A stretch of 64,000 nucleotides of DNA from Bryobacteraceae bacterium (GTDB taxonomy: Bacteria; Acidobacteriota; Terriglobia; Bryobacterales; Bryobacteraceae): contig CANGYQ010000003.1 of the NCBI GenBank assembly GCA_947458745.1, forward strand, positions 248,001 to 312,000, written 5' to 3'. Below are positions 8,432 through 15,737 of this stretch, piece after piece; within the stretch, counting starts at the first letter, position 1; each line of letters starts with the position of its first letter. The position numbers and the translations under genes were made by a program. The notes beneath the pieces were generated by a model. It saw only the letters and a program-made list of their open reading frames with translations. It did no database searches and was not told the origin of the DNA.

Positions 8432-9610
8432 ATGATCAACCGGCGGCAGGCGTTGACCGCGGCACTGGGCGGGGCATGGGCGGCACGCCGGCCATTACTG
8501 GGTGCCACCAGGCCCGTCATTGCCTCGATGGAGATCTTCCAGGTGAAGGTAAACCATCGGGGCAACTGGGTGATCGTTCGCCTCAAGACCGATACCGGCG
8601 TCACCGGCTTGGGCGAAGCTTCGCATGGGCTGGGAGATGCGGTCACCATCCAGCTCATTGAGCAGCTGTTTGCCAGCCTGAAAGGACGCTCGGCATTTGA
8701 TGTCGAATGGCTCCACACCCACGCGGACCCTATAATTCAGCGGCAGAAGAACTCGACTGCCGCCAGCGCCGTGAGTGGCCTGGAGCAGGCGATGTGGGAC
8801 ATCCAGGGCAAGGTGCTGGGCGTGCCTTGCTATCAGCTGTTCGGCGGAGCATTGCGGCGCGAGATCCGGCACTATGCCAACATCAACCGCTGCACGGTGG
8901 AGCGCACACCGGCGGGCTTTCGGGCTTCCGCCAAGCGGGCCGTAGCCGATGGATTTGACGCGATCAAGCTGGCACCGTTTGATGGCATTCCCAAGCCTGG
9001 TGCGGCCGGCTTTCAAGCCGGTGTCGACAATGGCGTAGGCTGCATCGAAGCCGTGCGCGAGGTGCTGGGGGCAAAGGGTGATTTGTTGGTCGACGGGCAT
9101 GACCGCTTTGACGTACCCTCGGGTCTGGAACTGGTGAAGCGGATGATCCCGCTGAATCTCTACTGGCTGGAAGAAGTAACGCCGCCGCCCGGTCTGCCCG
9201 AGATCGACCGCGCCGCGCCCATGAAGACGGCGGGAGGCGAACTGCTCTACGGCATGCCGGCCTTCAAGCAGTACCTGCAAGCGGGCAGCGTGGACATCAT
9301 CATGCCGGATGTGAAGTACTGCGGCGGCATGCTGGAGCTGAAGAAATCCGCCGCGGTGGCGGAGGCGTACGGCGTCCCGGTTTCGCCGCACGGCCCGGCC
9401 AGCCCGATCGGCAATGCGGCGGCGGCGCATGTATGCGCGTCGATGCCGAACTTTCTGATTCTCGAACTGGGTTACGGCGAAGTGGACTGGCGGTCCAGTT
9501 TGGTGACGCCGCCGGAGCACTTCGAGCGCGGCGTCATGAAGCTGACCGACAAGCCGGGCTTGGGCATTGAGTTGAATGATGCCGTGGCGGCCGCGCACCG
9601 CGTGGCCTGA
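8432..9610 (+). CDS. Tat-exported enolase-superfamily protein (second paralogue)
   Basis: A second mandelate racemase/muconate lactonizing-type enzyme, 392 residues. The N-terminus INRRQALTAALGGAW is a Tat-like signal. The capping domain is followed by a barrel with FDAIKLAPFDG (lysine kept), DGHDRFD (first metal ligand plus D-x-H), LEEVTPP, AGGELLYG and SPHGPASPIG. It differs clearly from the upstream gene, so it is not a recent duplicate. The short gap to 8427 suggests co-transcription. It is probably a periplasmic acid-sugar dehydratase; substrate unknown. Confidence 0.9.
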   Translation: MINRRQALTAALGGAWAARRPLLGATRPVIASMEIFQVKVNHRGNWVIVRLKTDTGVTGLGEASHGLGDAVTIQLIEQLFASLKGRSAFDVEWLHTHADPIIQRQKNSTAASAVSGLEQAMWDIQGKVLGVPCYQLFGGALRREIRHYANINRCTVERTPAGFRASAKRAVADGFDAIKLAPFDGIPKPGAAGFQAGVDNGVGCIEAVREVLGAKGDLLVDGHDRFDVPSGLELVKRMIPLNLYWLEEVTPPPGLPEIDRAAPMKTAGGELLYGMPAFKQYLQAGSVDIIMPDVKYCGGMLELKKSAAVAEAYGVPVSPHGPASPIGNAAAAHVCASMPNFLILELGYGEVDWRSSLVTPPEHFERGVMKLTDKPGLGIELNDAVAAAHRVA

Positions 9611-9666
9611 GCCGCTGCCTAGGCTTGGGTGCAAATGGGGCGGGCGGATCTTGTCACAATAGCCCT

Positions 9667-10707
9667 ATGACTCGCCGTGAAGTGTTCGCCGCCCCGGCCC
9701 TGGGGCTTGCTTCTGCTGGGATGGTTGCCGCTCAGGCTGTGCCCGCATTGCTGAAACCCAAAGCACTGCGCCCCGGCGACACCGTGGGCTTGATTACGCC
9801 CTCCACCTATGTCAGCGATCCGGTGACGCTGGATTTGCTGAAGCTCACGACGGAGCACTTCGGCCTAAAGATGAAGGTGGGCCGCAACGTCAAGAAGCGG
9901 ACCGGCTACGTCGGCGGCACCATCGAGGAGCGCCTCAACGATCTGCACGACATGTTCCGCGACCCCGAAGTGAAGGGCGTCATCTGTATCCGCGGTGGCT
10001 ACGGCACGCCGCACATTCTGGACGGCATCGACTACGATCTGATCCGCCGCAACCCCAAGGTGTTCGCTGGATACAGCGACATCACGGCCATGCATCTGGC
10101 CATCCATCGCAAGACCGGTTTGGTGACTTTCCATTCGCCGGTGATCCTGTCACGTTTCACCGACTGGACCCAGCGGCACTTCCGCGACTCTCTCTTCGCC
10201 GGTGGGCCCGCACGCCTGGTAATCAAAAATCCCCCGGAGGCGAACCCCTTGCGCCCAGCGCATCCCGTGCGCGCCATCCGGCCCGGCACGGCCCGCGGAG
10301 CGTTGATCGGCGGCAACCTGACGCTGATCTCCTCGCTGATGGGCACACCCTATGAGCCCGATACACGCGGCAAGATCTTCTTCATCGAAGACGTCGGCGA
10401 GGAACCCTACCGGATCGACCGCATGCTGACCCAGTTGCGGCTGGCAGGCAAGTTCGCGCAGTGCGCGGGCGTCGTGGTGGGCGAGTGTGTCGATTGTGGG
10501 CCCAAGGAATTCCGCCCGGGTTTTGAATCGACATTCTCTTTGAATGAAGTGCTGGACAACATTCTGGGCGACTTGAAAGTGCCGGTGCTCTCCGGCCTAT
10601 TGATCGGCCACACCAACGATCAGGCAACATTGCCCGTCGGCGCGATGGCATCCATGGACGCGGCGGCCGGGGAACTGATCATCGAAGAGCGCGGCGCGGT
10701 GGACTAG
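9667..10707 (+). CDS. LD-carboxypeptidase (peptidase S66 family), exported
   Basis: A serine peptidase of the LdcA/MccF family, which trims the terminal D-Ala from muropeptide tetrapeptides or cleaves related amide bonds. It has 346 residues. The N-terminus TRREVFAAPALGLASAGMVAAQ is a Tat-type signal, so it would act outside the cytoplasm, unlike E. coli LdcA. Catalytic parts visible are GYSDITAMH (nucleophilic Ser), EDVGEEPYRIDRML (Glu) and GLLIGHTNDQATLPVG (His). The ATG at 9667 is chosen from the signal peptide; CACAAT lies 6 nt upstream. It follows the enolase-type pair by 56 nt, which may be functional grouping or coincidence. Confidence 0.92.
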   Translation: MTRREVFAAPALGLASAGMVAAQAVPALLKPKALRPGDTVGLITPSTYVSDPVTLDLLKLTTEHFGLKMKVGRNVKKRTGYVGGTIEERLNDLHDMFRDPEVKGVICIRGGYGTPHILDGIDYDLIRRNPKVFAGYSDITAMHLAIHRKTGLVTFHSPVILSRFTDWTQRHFRDSLFAGGPARLVIKNPPEANPLRPAHPVRAIRPGTARGALIGGNLTLISSLMGTPYEPDTRGKIFFIEDVGEEPYRIDRMLTQLRLAGKFAQCAGVVVGECVDCGPKEFRPGFESTFSLNEVLDNILGDLKVPVLSGLLIGHTNDQATLPVGAMASMDAAAGELIIEERGAVD

Positions 10708-10730
10708 ACTCCACCACTGCTCGGATCAGC

Positions 10731-12026
10731 TCAGGCGCGGGCCAACTCGAGCATCGCGTCCAGCAGAACATTCGCGCCATTGGCGCAGTCTTCCCACGTC
10801 GTCAGCTCTCGCGGGGAGTGGCTGATGCCGCCTTGGCTGGGGACAAACAGCATACCCATCGGGCAGATGGCCGCCATGTTTGAGGCATCGTGCCCAGCGC
10901 CGGAGGGCAACCGCTGCGGCTTCAATCCGCGCCGGGTAGCGGCCGCTTCCAAGGACTTCATGACACCGGGGTCGCTCGGCTGACCATCGCGCAAGGCGAC
11001 CGGCGTCCAGCGGAACTCCACCTTGCGCTCACGAGCGATGCGGTCGCATTCGGCGCGCAGTTGCGCCGTCATCTTTTCAAGCGTCGCGGATGACATATCG
11101 CGCATCTCTACCGTCAAGTTCACTTCACCCGGAATCACGTTGGCCGCGCCGGGCTTCACCGTCAGCATGCCCACCGTCGCCACCTGATTGCCGGGCAGCG
11201 ACTGCGCTAGCTTGTTGACGGCCAATACCAGTTCGCTGGCCCCCACCAGCGCATCGCGACGGTCCGCCATCATGGTCGTGCCCGCATGGTTGGCTTCGCC
11301 CAGCACGGTCACCGGATAGCGCACGATGGCCACGATGCCTTCCACAATGCCGATCTGCGAGGTCTGGCGCAGCATGCGGCGGCCTTGTTCGATGTGCAGT
11401 TCGATGTAGCCCGCGTAGTCGCCGCGCTTAATCCAGGGTTGGGCGACGCGTGCCGGGTCCCCGCCGATCTTGCGCAGGGCGTCAGCCAGCGTCATGCCGT
11501 TCCAGGTCTCCGCCAGATCCTTCGTCGCCAGTCCCTTGGTGGCCGCGTTCGATCCAAACAGCCCACGGCTAAAGGCCACGCCTTCTTCACCCACCCAGGC
11601 CACGGCTTCCACTGGATGACGCGTGGCGATATTGTGGTCTCGCAACGTGTCGATCACTTCGAGCGCGGCCAGCGTCCCCAGAGGTCCATCAAAGTTGCCG
11701 CCGCTCGGCACGCTATCGATATGCGAGCCCGAGAGCACAGCTTTGGCTGTTGGGTCCGTGCCCGCACGACGCCCGTAGATGTTGCCCGCTTGGTCAACCC
11801 GGACCGTCAAGCCCATCGCCTTCATTTCGCCCACCAACCACTTCGACGCCCCGACAAACGGGTCAGTAAAGGCGACCCGGGTGACGCCATCCGCAAAGCT
11901 GCCACCGGCGGGACGACCGAAAGCGCTCAACTGCTCCAGCCGCTGGCGCAGGCGGGCGGCGTTGATCGAAGGAGTGCCTTGGGCGGCCAAGGCGGCAGAG
12001 CTAGCAAGAAAAGTGCGGCGCGTCAT
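10731..12026 (-). CDS. Tat-exported M20 family amidohydrolase (allantoate/N-carbamoyl-amino-acid hydrolase type)
   Basis: A zinc-dependent hydrolase of the M20 HyuC/AllC group, which hydrolyses N-carbamoyl amino acids, allantoate or ureidoglycolate. It has 431 residues. The N-terminus TRRTFLASSAALAA is a Tat signal. Metal ligands are visible in order: GSHIDSVPSGGNFDG (H, D), VGEEGVAF (EE), YIELHIEQG (H) and GAGHDASNMA (H). The dimerisation domain lies between. A TATCCA hexamer lies 6 nt before the ATG, close to the local promoter rule. It converges on the S66 gene. The substrate cannot be decided from sequence. Confidence 0.92.
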   Translation of the reverse strand: MTRRTFLASSAALAAQGTPSINAARLRQRLEQLSAFGRPAGGSFADGVTRVAFTDPFVGASKWLVGEMKAMGLTVRVDQAGNIYGRRAGTDPTAKAVLSGSHIDSVPSGGNFDGPLGTLAALEVIDTLRDHNIATRHPVEAVAWVGEEGVAFSRGLFGSNAATKGLATKDLAETWNGMTLADALRKIGGDPARVAQPWIKRGDYAGYIELHIEQGRRMLRQTSQIGIVEGIVAIVRYPVTVLGEANHAGTTMMADRRDALVGASELVLAVNKLAQSLPGNQVATVGMLTVKPGAANVIPGEVNLTVEMRDMSSATLEKMTAQLRAECDRIARERKVEFRWTPVALRDGQPSDPGVMKSLEAAATRRGLKPQRLPSGAGHDASNMAAICPMGMLFVPSQGGISHSPRELTTWEDCANGANVLLDAMLELARA

Positions 12027-12087
12027 CTTCTATGGATAGCGCAGGTATGGGGGGAGGCGTGTGCCCGGCCAGCCAGCTCGGGGGCGG

Positions 12088-12093
12088 TATGAT
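12088..12093 (+). promoter_or_regulatory. -10 element TATGAT before the toxin-antitoxin operon
   Basis: TATGAT ends 6 nt before the antitoxin ATG at 12100, and no Shine-Dalgarno site is present. Confidence 0.55.
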
Positions 12094-12099
12094 TCAAGT

Positions 12100-12330
12100 A
12101 TGACCCGATCGAAGATCGCCATCAGTCTACCGAAAGACCAACTGGCCAGGATCCGCCGGGAAGTCCGGGCCGGACGAGCCGATTCGGTCTCGGGCTACAT
12201 TACCCGAGCGTTGGAGCAGCAAGAGAAACGCGAGTCGCTACGGACACTGCTGCGAGATCTGGTCCGGCAGTATGGCGAACCCTCTGGTGAGGACATCGAA
12301 TGGGCGGAACGCGCACTCGCACCGCAGTAG
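12100..12330 (+). CDS. Ribbon-helix-helix antitoxin (VapB-like)
   Basis: A 76-residue protein with an N-terminal ribbon-helix-helix pattern (KIAISLPKDQLARIRREV, then SVSGYITRALE) followed by a charged helix ending DIEWAERAL. This is the layout of VapB/CopG-type antitoxins that bind their own operator and neutralise a partner toxin. The ATG at 12100 is preferred over a GTG 39 nt upstream because the -10 box and the fold both begin here. The toxin start lies 31 nt before the antitoxin stop, typical tight coupling. Confidence 0.85.
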   Translation: MTRSKIAISLPKDQLARIRREVRAGRADSVSGYITRALEQQEKRESLRTLLRDLVRQYGEPSGEDIEWAERALAPQ

Positions 12331-12701
12331 GCCTCGTGCTGGATGCTGGCGCGCTGATCGCCTTGGATCGCGGCGATAAGCGGATGATCGCTTTGCTCGA
12401 TCGCGCCCTGGCTCAAGGCAGGGCTTTCCGAGTCCCGGCTGGCGTGGTGGGACAAGCTTGGCGCGATGGTCGCGTCCAGGTGAATCTGGCGCGGTTCCTG
12501 CGGAGCGAGGAAGTAGAGATTGTCCCACTGGATCCACCGCTGGCCCGCGCGTGCGGAGAACTCTGCGGCGCCTCCGGCTCACCGGATGTTATCGACGCTT
12601 CAGTCGTGATCGTGGCCCGGGAGCGCCGGGCCGCCATCGTGACCAGTGATCCAAGTGATCTGCGTCGTCTGGATCCGTCTGCGCAGATCATCGCCCTCTA
12701 A
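12300..12701 (+). CDS. PIN-domain toxin (VapC-like ribonuclease)
   Basis: A 133-residue PIN-domain protein, predicted to be a Mg-dependent RNase that blocks translation when free. The acidic residues of the fold are visible as LVLDAGALIALDRGD near the start, SPDVIDASVV near residue 98 and TSDPSDLRRL near the end. The acidic residue usual on the second helix is less clear (VPAGVVGQAWR), so activity should not be taken for granted. GAGG lies 7 nt before the ATG and supports the overlapping start. The stop overlaps that of the convergent hydrolase gene. Confidence 0.82.
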   Translation: MGGTRTRTAVGLVLDAGALIALDRGDKRMIALLDRALAQGRAFRVPAGVVGQAWRDGRVQVNLARFLRSEEVEIVPLDPPLARACGELCGASGSPDVIDASVVIVARERRAAIVTSDPSDLRRLDPSAQIIAL

Positions 12702-14482
12702 GGCAGCGGCACCACCGGCAGAATAATCGCCGATGGCCGGTCTGCGGAATGGAAGATCGTGTTCTTGGCGATCCGCACTTTGGCCGAATCTGGGCCTTCA
12801 CCCGTGTTCAGGTTGCGGTCGAACTGCGGGAAGTGGCTGGAGGTGATGTCGACGCGGATCTGGTGGCCGACGCCGAAAACATTGGCCGTGCCCACCATGT
12901 CCACTTCGAACTCATAAGCCTGGTTCGGCGTCAGCAACTCTGGCGTAGAGAGGCTCTTGCGGAAGCGGGCGCGAAGGATGCCTTCGGCGACGTTCATCGC
13001 GTAGCCGTTGGGGTAGACATCCACCAGCTTCACCACCCAATCGGTGTCTGGACCATCGGTGGCGGCCCACAACTTCATCTTCACCGGACCCGCAATGGCC
13101 ACGGGAGCTTTCAGGATTTCGCCTGAATAGACCAGTACGTCCGCGCGGCGCTCCACGGGGCGTTGGTCATACGGGCCGGCCAGCGTCGGCGTGCCGCAGC
13201 AGTTGTTGCCGCCCAGCGACAGGACCGGGTTCATCGGGTCGTAGCTGTAGGTGTCGGGCTTGTCCGCAGTGGACTTGTCCCAGCTCAACGCACCGTCGCC
13301 GCGCAGGGAGTTGGCGCCGCCGTTGCTGGTCAAATAGAGCGGCTTGAAGTTGGTGCCGGGGATGGGCCAATCCTGTTCGTGCTTCCACTTGTTGGCGCCC
13401 ATGTAGAAGATCTCTACCGGTGCCTCTCGGTCGATGCCGTTGTCCTCGCCCTTCAGATAGTGGTTGTACCAGCGGATCTCGCGCTCCGGGTGCGTGCGGT
13501 TGGCAGTGGGTCCGAAATCGACTTCGCCAAACTTCTGCGACGGCCCGTGGCCCCAGGGGCCCACCCACAACTTCACCGCCTTCTTCGCTGCCGCCGAGCC
13601 CTTGGCCCGGACGCCCGTGTAGCCGTTGATGGTGCCAGCGAGGAAGATGTCGAACCAGCCGCCTTGGGTGTAGAGCGGCACGTTCACTTTGTCGAAGTGC
13701 TCTTCGTCGGAGATGGCTTTCCAGTAGGCGTCGTAGCTCGTGTGATTCACCCAATCACGAAAGTGCTTCACGGCCGTGTTGGAGCTAGCCAGGTCGATGG
13801 TCGACAGCGGCAGGTTCCACAGGATGTTCTCGTAGCGCAGCTCTTCCGGCGCGGTCGCCGAGGCATGCCAATACTGCGGCTGCATGATGCGATGCGGCAT
13901 GCGCACCACGCCCCAGCCGTAGTTGAAGCTCAAGCGGAATGCGCCGCCGAAATACGCCCAGTTGTGATAGATCGAGGTGGAGGCCACGCGCGGAACAGCG
14001 GTGACCAGGCTCTTGGGCTGCTGGGAAATCGCGCCCCACTGGACGTGCCCCAGGTAGCTGCCCCCTTGAGTACCGACCTTGCCGTTCGACCAGGCTTGCT
14101 TGGCCGCCCACTCAATGGTGTCGTGCCCGTCGCGGCCTTCATCGCGGAACGGATCCCACTGGCCATCGGACTCATAGCGCCCGCGCACGTCCTGCACAAC
14201 GACCGCAAAGCCATTCTGCGCAAACGGCACGGCCTCTTCATGCATGCCATCGCGCTGCACGCCGTACGGAGTGCGGATGATCAGCACCGGATACTTTCCG
14301 GGTGCAGAGGGCACGTAGATGTCGGCATAGAGCTTGACGCCGTCCCGCATCGGCACGGCGACATGCGAGAGGATCTTGATCTTGGCGACGATCGGTTTGC
14401 CGCCGGGGGCGGCGGCGGCGCCTCCCTGGAAATTCGGTTGGGCCAGGGCGGCGAGGGACAACAGTGGCAACAGGAAGCGCAT
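12698..14482 (-). CDS. CocE/NonD family hydrolase (S15-type, alpha/beta hydrolase)
   Basis: A 594-residue secreted serine hydrolase related to X-Pro dipeptidyl peptidases, cocaine esterase and glutaryl-7-ACA acylases. A signal peptide (MRFLLPLLSLAALAQ) is followed by the catalytic domain with GTQGGSYLGHVQW (nucleophilic Ser), DGPDTDWVVKL (Asp region) and VGPWGHGPSQ (His). A C-terminal jelly-roll domain follows (VEFEVDMVGTANVFGVGHQIRVDI type). TAAAAT lies 7 nt before the start. It is divergent from the methyltransferase gene with only 38 nt between the two start codons. Substrate unknown. Confidence 0.9.
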   Translation of the reverse strand: MRFLLPLLSLAALAQPNFQGGAAAAPGGKPIVAKIKILSHVAVPMRDGVKLYADIYVPSAPGKYPVLIIRTPYGVQRDGMHEEAVPFAQNGFAVVVQDVRGRYESDGQWDPFRDEGRDGHDTIEWAAKQAWSNGKVGTQGGSYLGHVQWGAISQQPKSLVTAVPRVASTSIYHNWAYFGGAFRLSFNYGWGVVRMPHRIMQPQYWHASATAPEELRYENILWNLPLSTIDLASSNTAVKHFRDWVNHTSYDAYWKAISDEEHFDKVNVPLYTQGGWFDIFLAGTINGYTGVRAKGSAAAKKAVKLWVGPWGHGPSQKFGEVDFGPTANRTHPEREIRWYNHYLKGEDNGIDREAPVEIFYMGANKWKHEQDWPIPGTNFKPLYLTSNGGANSLRGDGALSWDKSTADKPDTYSYDPMNPVLSLGGNNCCGTPTLAGPYDQRPVERRADVLVYSGEILKAPVAIAGPVKMKLWAATDGPDTDWVVKLVDVYPNGYAMNVAEGILRARFRKSLSTPELLTPNQAYEFEVDMVGTANVFGVGHQIRVDITSSHFPQFDRNLNTGEGPDSAKVRIAKNTIFHSADRPSAIILPVVPLP

Positions 14483-14489
14483 GGAAGTG

Positions 14490-14495
14490 ATTTTA
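14490..14495 (-). promoter_or_regulatory. -10 element TAAAAT before the CocE-type hydrolase
   Basis: TAAAAT on the minus strand, 7 nt before the ATG at 14482. It is part of a 38-nt divergent promoter region. Confidence 0.55.
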
Positions 14496-14506
14496 TCCGC
14501 AAACGG

Positions 14507-14512
14507 TAGAAT
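14507..14512 (+). promoter_or_regulatory. -10 element TAGAAT before the methyltransferase
   Basis: TAGAAT ends 8 nt before the GTG at 14521. With the opposite -10 only 11 nt away, the two promoters must share DNA. Confidence 0.55.
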
Positions 14513-14520
14513 GAAGTTCA

Positions 14521-15195
14521 GTGACCTTAGCTGAACAGCTCGAAAAGATGCGTCTCGATTGGGACGCCCGCGCCAAAGAGAACGCCCGCTACTATGTCCA
14601 GACGGCGAAAGAAGACTGGACCGACGAAGAGTTCTTCGCCTCCGGCCGCCAAACGGTGAGTGAGGAGATCCTCACCGACATGATCAACATCTGCCAGGGG
14701 ACCGACCCGAAGCAGATGCGTGTGCTCGAAATTGGCTGCGGTGCGGGCCGAGTCACGCGGGCGCTGGCGGAGCTGTTCGGTGAAGTGCACGCGGTGGATG
14801 TGTCCGCCGAGATGATCGCCCAAGCCACGGCGGCCCTGGCCTCAACACCCAACGCGCACGTCTACCAGAACAACGGCATGGACCTCAAAGTGATTCCCGC
14901 CGGAGAGGGCTTTGACTTTGCGTTCTCTTCGATCGTCTTCCAGCACATCCCGTCCCGCGAAGTGATCGAAAGCTACGTGCGCGAGGTGAACCGGCTGCTG
15001 AAGCCCGGGCGCCTCTTCAAGTTCCAAGTGCAGGGCGACGCGACGCTATCGACGACGGCCGATGACACTTGGCTGGGTGTGCCTTACTCGGACGCGGAGG
15101 CGGTGGCCATGGCGGAACGCTGCGGATTTGAGCCACGCTACCGGCACGGTGCGGGCCAGCAGTATTTCTGGCTCTGGTTCTTCAAGCGGGCGTAG
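14521..15195 (+). CDS. Class I SAM-dependent methyltransferase
   Basis: A 224-residue methyltransferase. Motif I is VLEIGCGAGRVTRALAE around residue 67, followed by VHAVDVSAEMIAQA (the acidic residue that binds the SAM ribose) and FDFAFSSIVFQHIPS. The C-terminal strand LLKPGRLFKFQVQG is typical of Methyltransf_11/25. It starts with GTG. The first 60 residues form a helical cap (LEKMRLDWDARAKENARYYVQ) seen in small-molecule methyltransferases. No substrate can be assigned. It stands alone, followed by the REP-like repeats. Confidence 0.9.
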   Translation: MTLAEQLEKMRLDWDARAKENARYYVQTAKEDWTDEEFFASGRQTVSEEILTDMINICQGTDPKQMRVLEIGCGAGRVTRALAELFGEVHAVDVSAEMIAQATAALASTPNAHVYQNNGMDLKVIPAGEGFDFAFSSIVFQHIPSREVIESYVREVNRLLKPGRLFKFQVQGDATLSTTADDTWLGVPYSDAEAVAMAERCGFEPRYRHGAGQQYFWLWFFKRA

Positions 15196-15228
15196 GCTAC
15201 TACCTTGGTAATTCTGGCGGCTATGAGG

Positions 15229-15268
15229 TGGCGCAGGCTGTCAGCCTGCAGGCGGAATTCATTCCGCC
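15229..15268 (-). repeat. REP-like double-palindrome element, inverted copy
   Basis: Read on the minus strand: hairpin 1 is GGCGGAAT-GA-ATTCCGCC and hairpin 2 is GCAGGCTG-A-CAGCCTGC, followed by GCCA. The layout is the same as the copies at 15325 and 31675 but with a different, still perfectly paired, first stem. Confidence 0.8.
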
Positions 15269-15324
15269 TCGGGCGCAGAAAAGTGGAGATTGACCCTGAT
15301 CTGAGGCACCAACGATGCCCCGGA

Positions 15325-15365
15325 GCGGGACTGAAAGTCCCGCTGCAGGCTGACAGCCTGCGCCA
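15325..15365 (+). repeat. REP-like double-palindrome element
   Basis: Hairpin 1 is GCGGGACT-GAA-AGTCCCGC (8-bp stem) and hairpin 2 is GCAGGCTG-A-CAGCCTGC (8-bp stem), followed by GCCA. Together with the inverted copy at 15229 it brackets about 56 nt of unique DNA, a BIME-like arrangement. A near-identical copy lies at 31675. Confidence 0.85.
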
Positions 15366-15440
15366 ACTCATGCCGCGCCGTGCTTGGGTCCCCGGTAATC
15401 GCCGCTCTGCGTGACGCGGGACAGTAGGGTGGCGCCGGGT

Positions 15441-15707
15441 CTAGCTGCCCGTCAGTTCGCCTGGGGCGGCCCGATGGCCGTTCTCAGGCTGGGCACCCTT
15501 GCGGCGCGTCTCCCAATACCTGCGCATCCGCTCGGACACTTCCTTCCGCTCTGATTCCGACATCTGCTTGCGGCCGCGACGCTTGGGGGGGCCTTGGCGT
15601 GCCTGCGCCGCCACTGTCTGGTGTTGCATGGATTCCAGACGGTTGATCAACGAGTCGATGCGGTTGCGCTCGTCGAGAAGTTCACGGATGGTCTTATGTA
15701 GGTCCAC
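15441..15707 (-). CDS. Small basic coiled-coil protein, possibly nucleic-acid binding
   Basis: An 88-residue protein. The N-terminal helix (IRELLDERNRIDSLINRLE) has coiled-coil heptad character and would dimerise. The C-terminal half is strongly basic with an AT-hook-like core KRRGRKQMS followed by ERKEVSERMRRYWETRRK. The layout suggests a small nucleoid- or nucleic-acid-binding protein, but this is inference only and I do not know a characterised homologue. The start is GTG at 15707, 30 nt after the tatC stop, so it is probably the last gene of the tat operon. Confidence 0.72.
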   Translation of the reverse strand: MDLHKTIRELLDERNRIDSLINRLESMQHQTVAAQARQGPPKRRGRKQMSESERKEVSERMRRYWETRRKGAQPENGHRAAPGELTGS

Positions 15708-15737
15708 GCCCGGGCCTTTTTCTTGCTGTACCGTTCG

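Noticed and set aside
7177..10707. Peptidoglycan-recycling cluster with L-Ala-D/L-Glu epimerase plus LD-carboxypeptidase
   Set aside because: The epimerase branch of the enolase superfamily uses a K-x-K motif. The two enzymes here have D-x-H-type sites like acid-sugar dehydratases, so that pathway is not supported.
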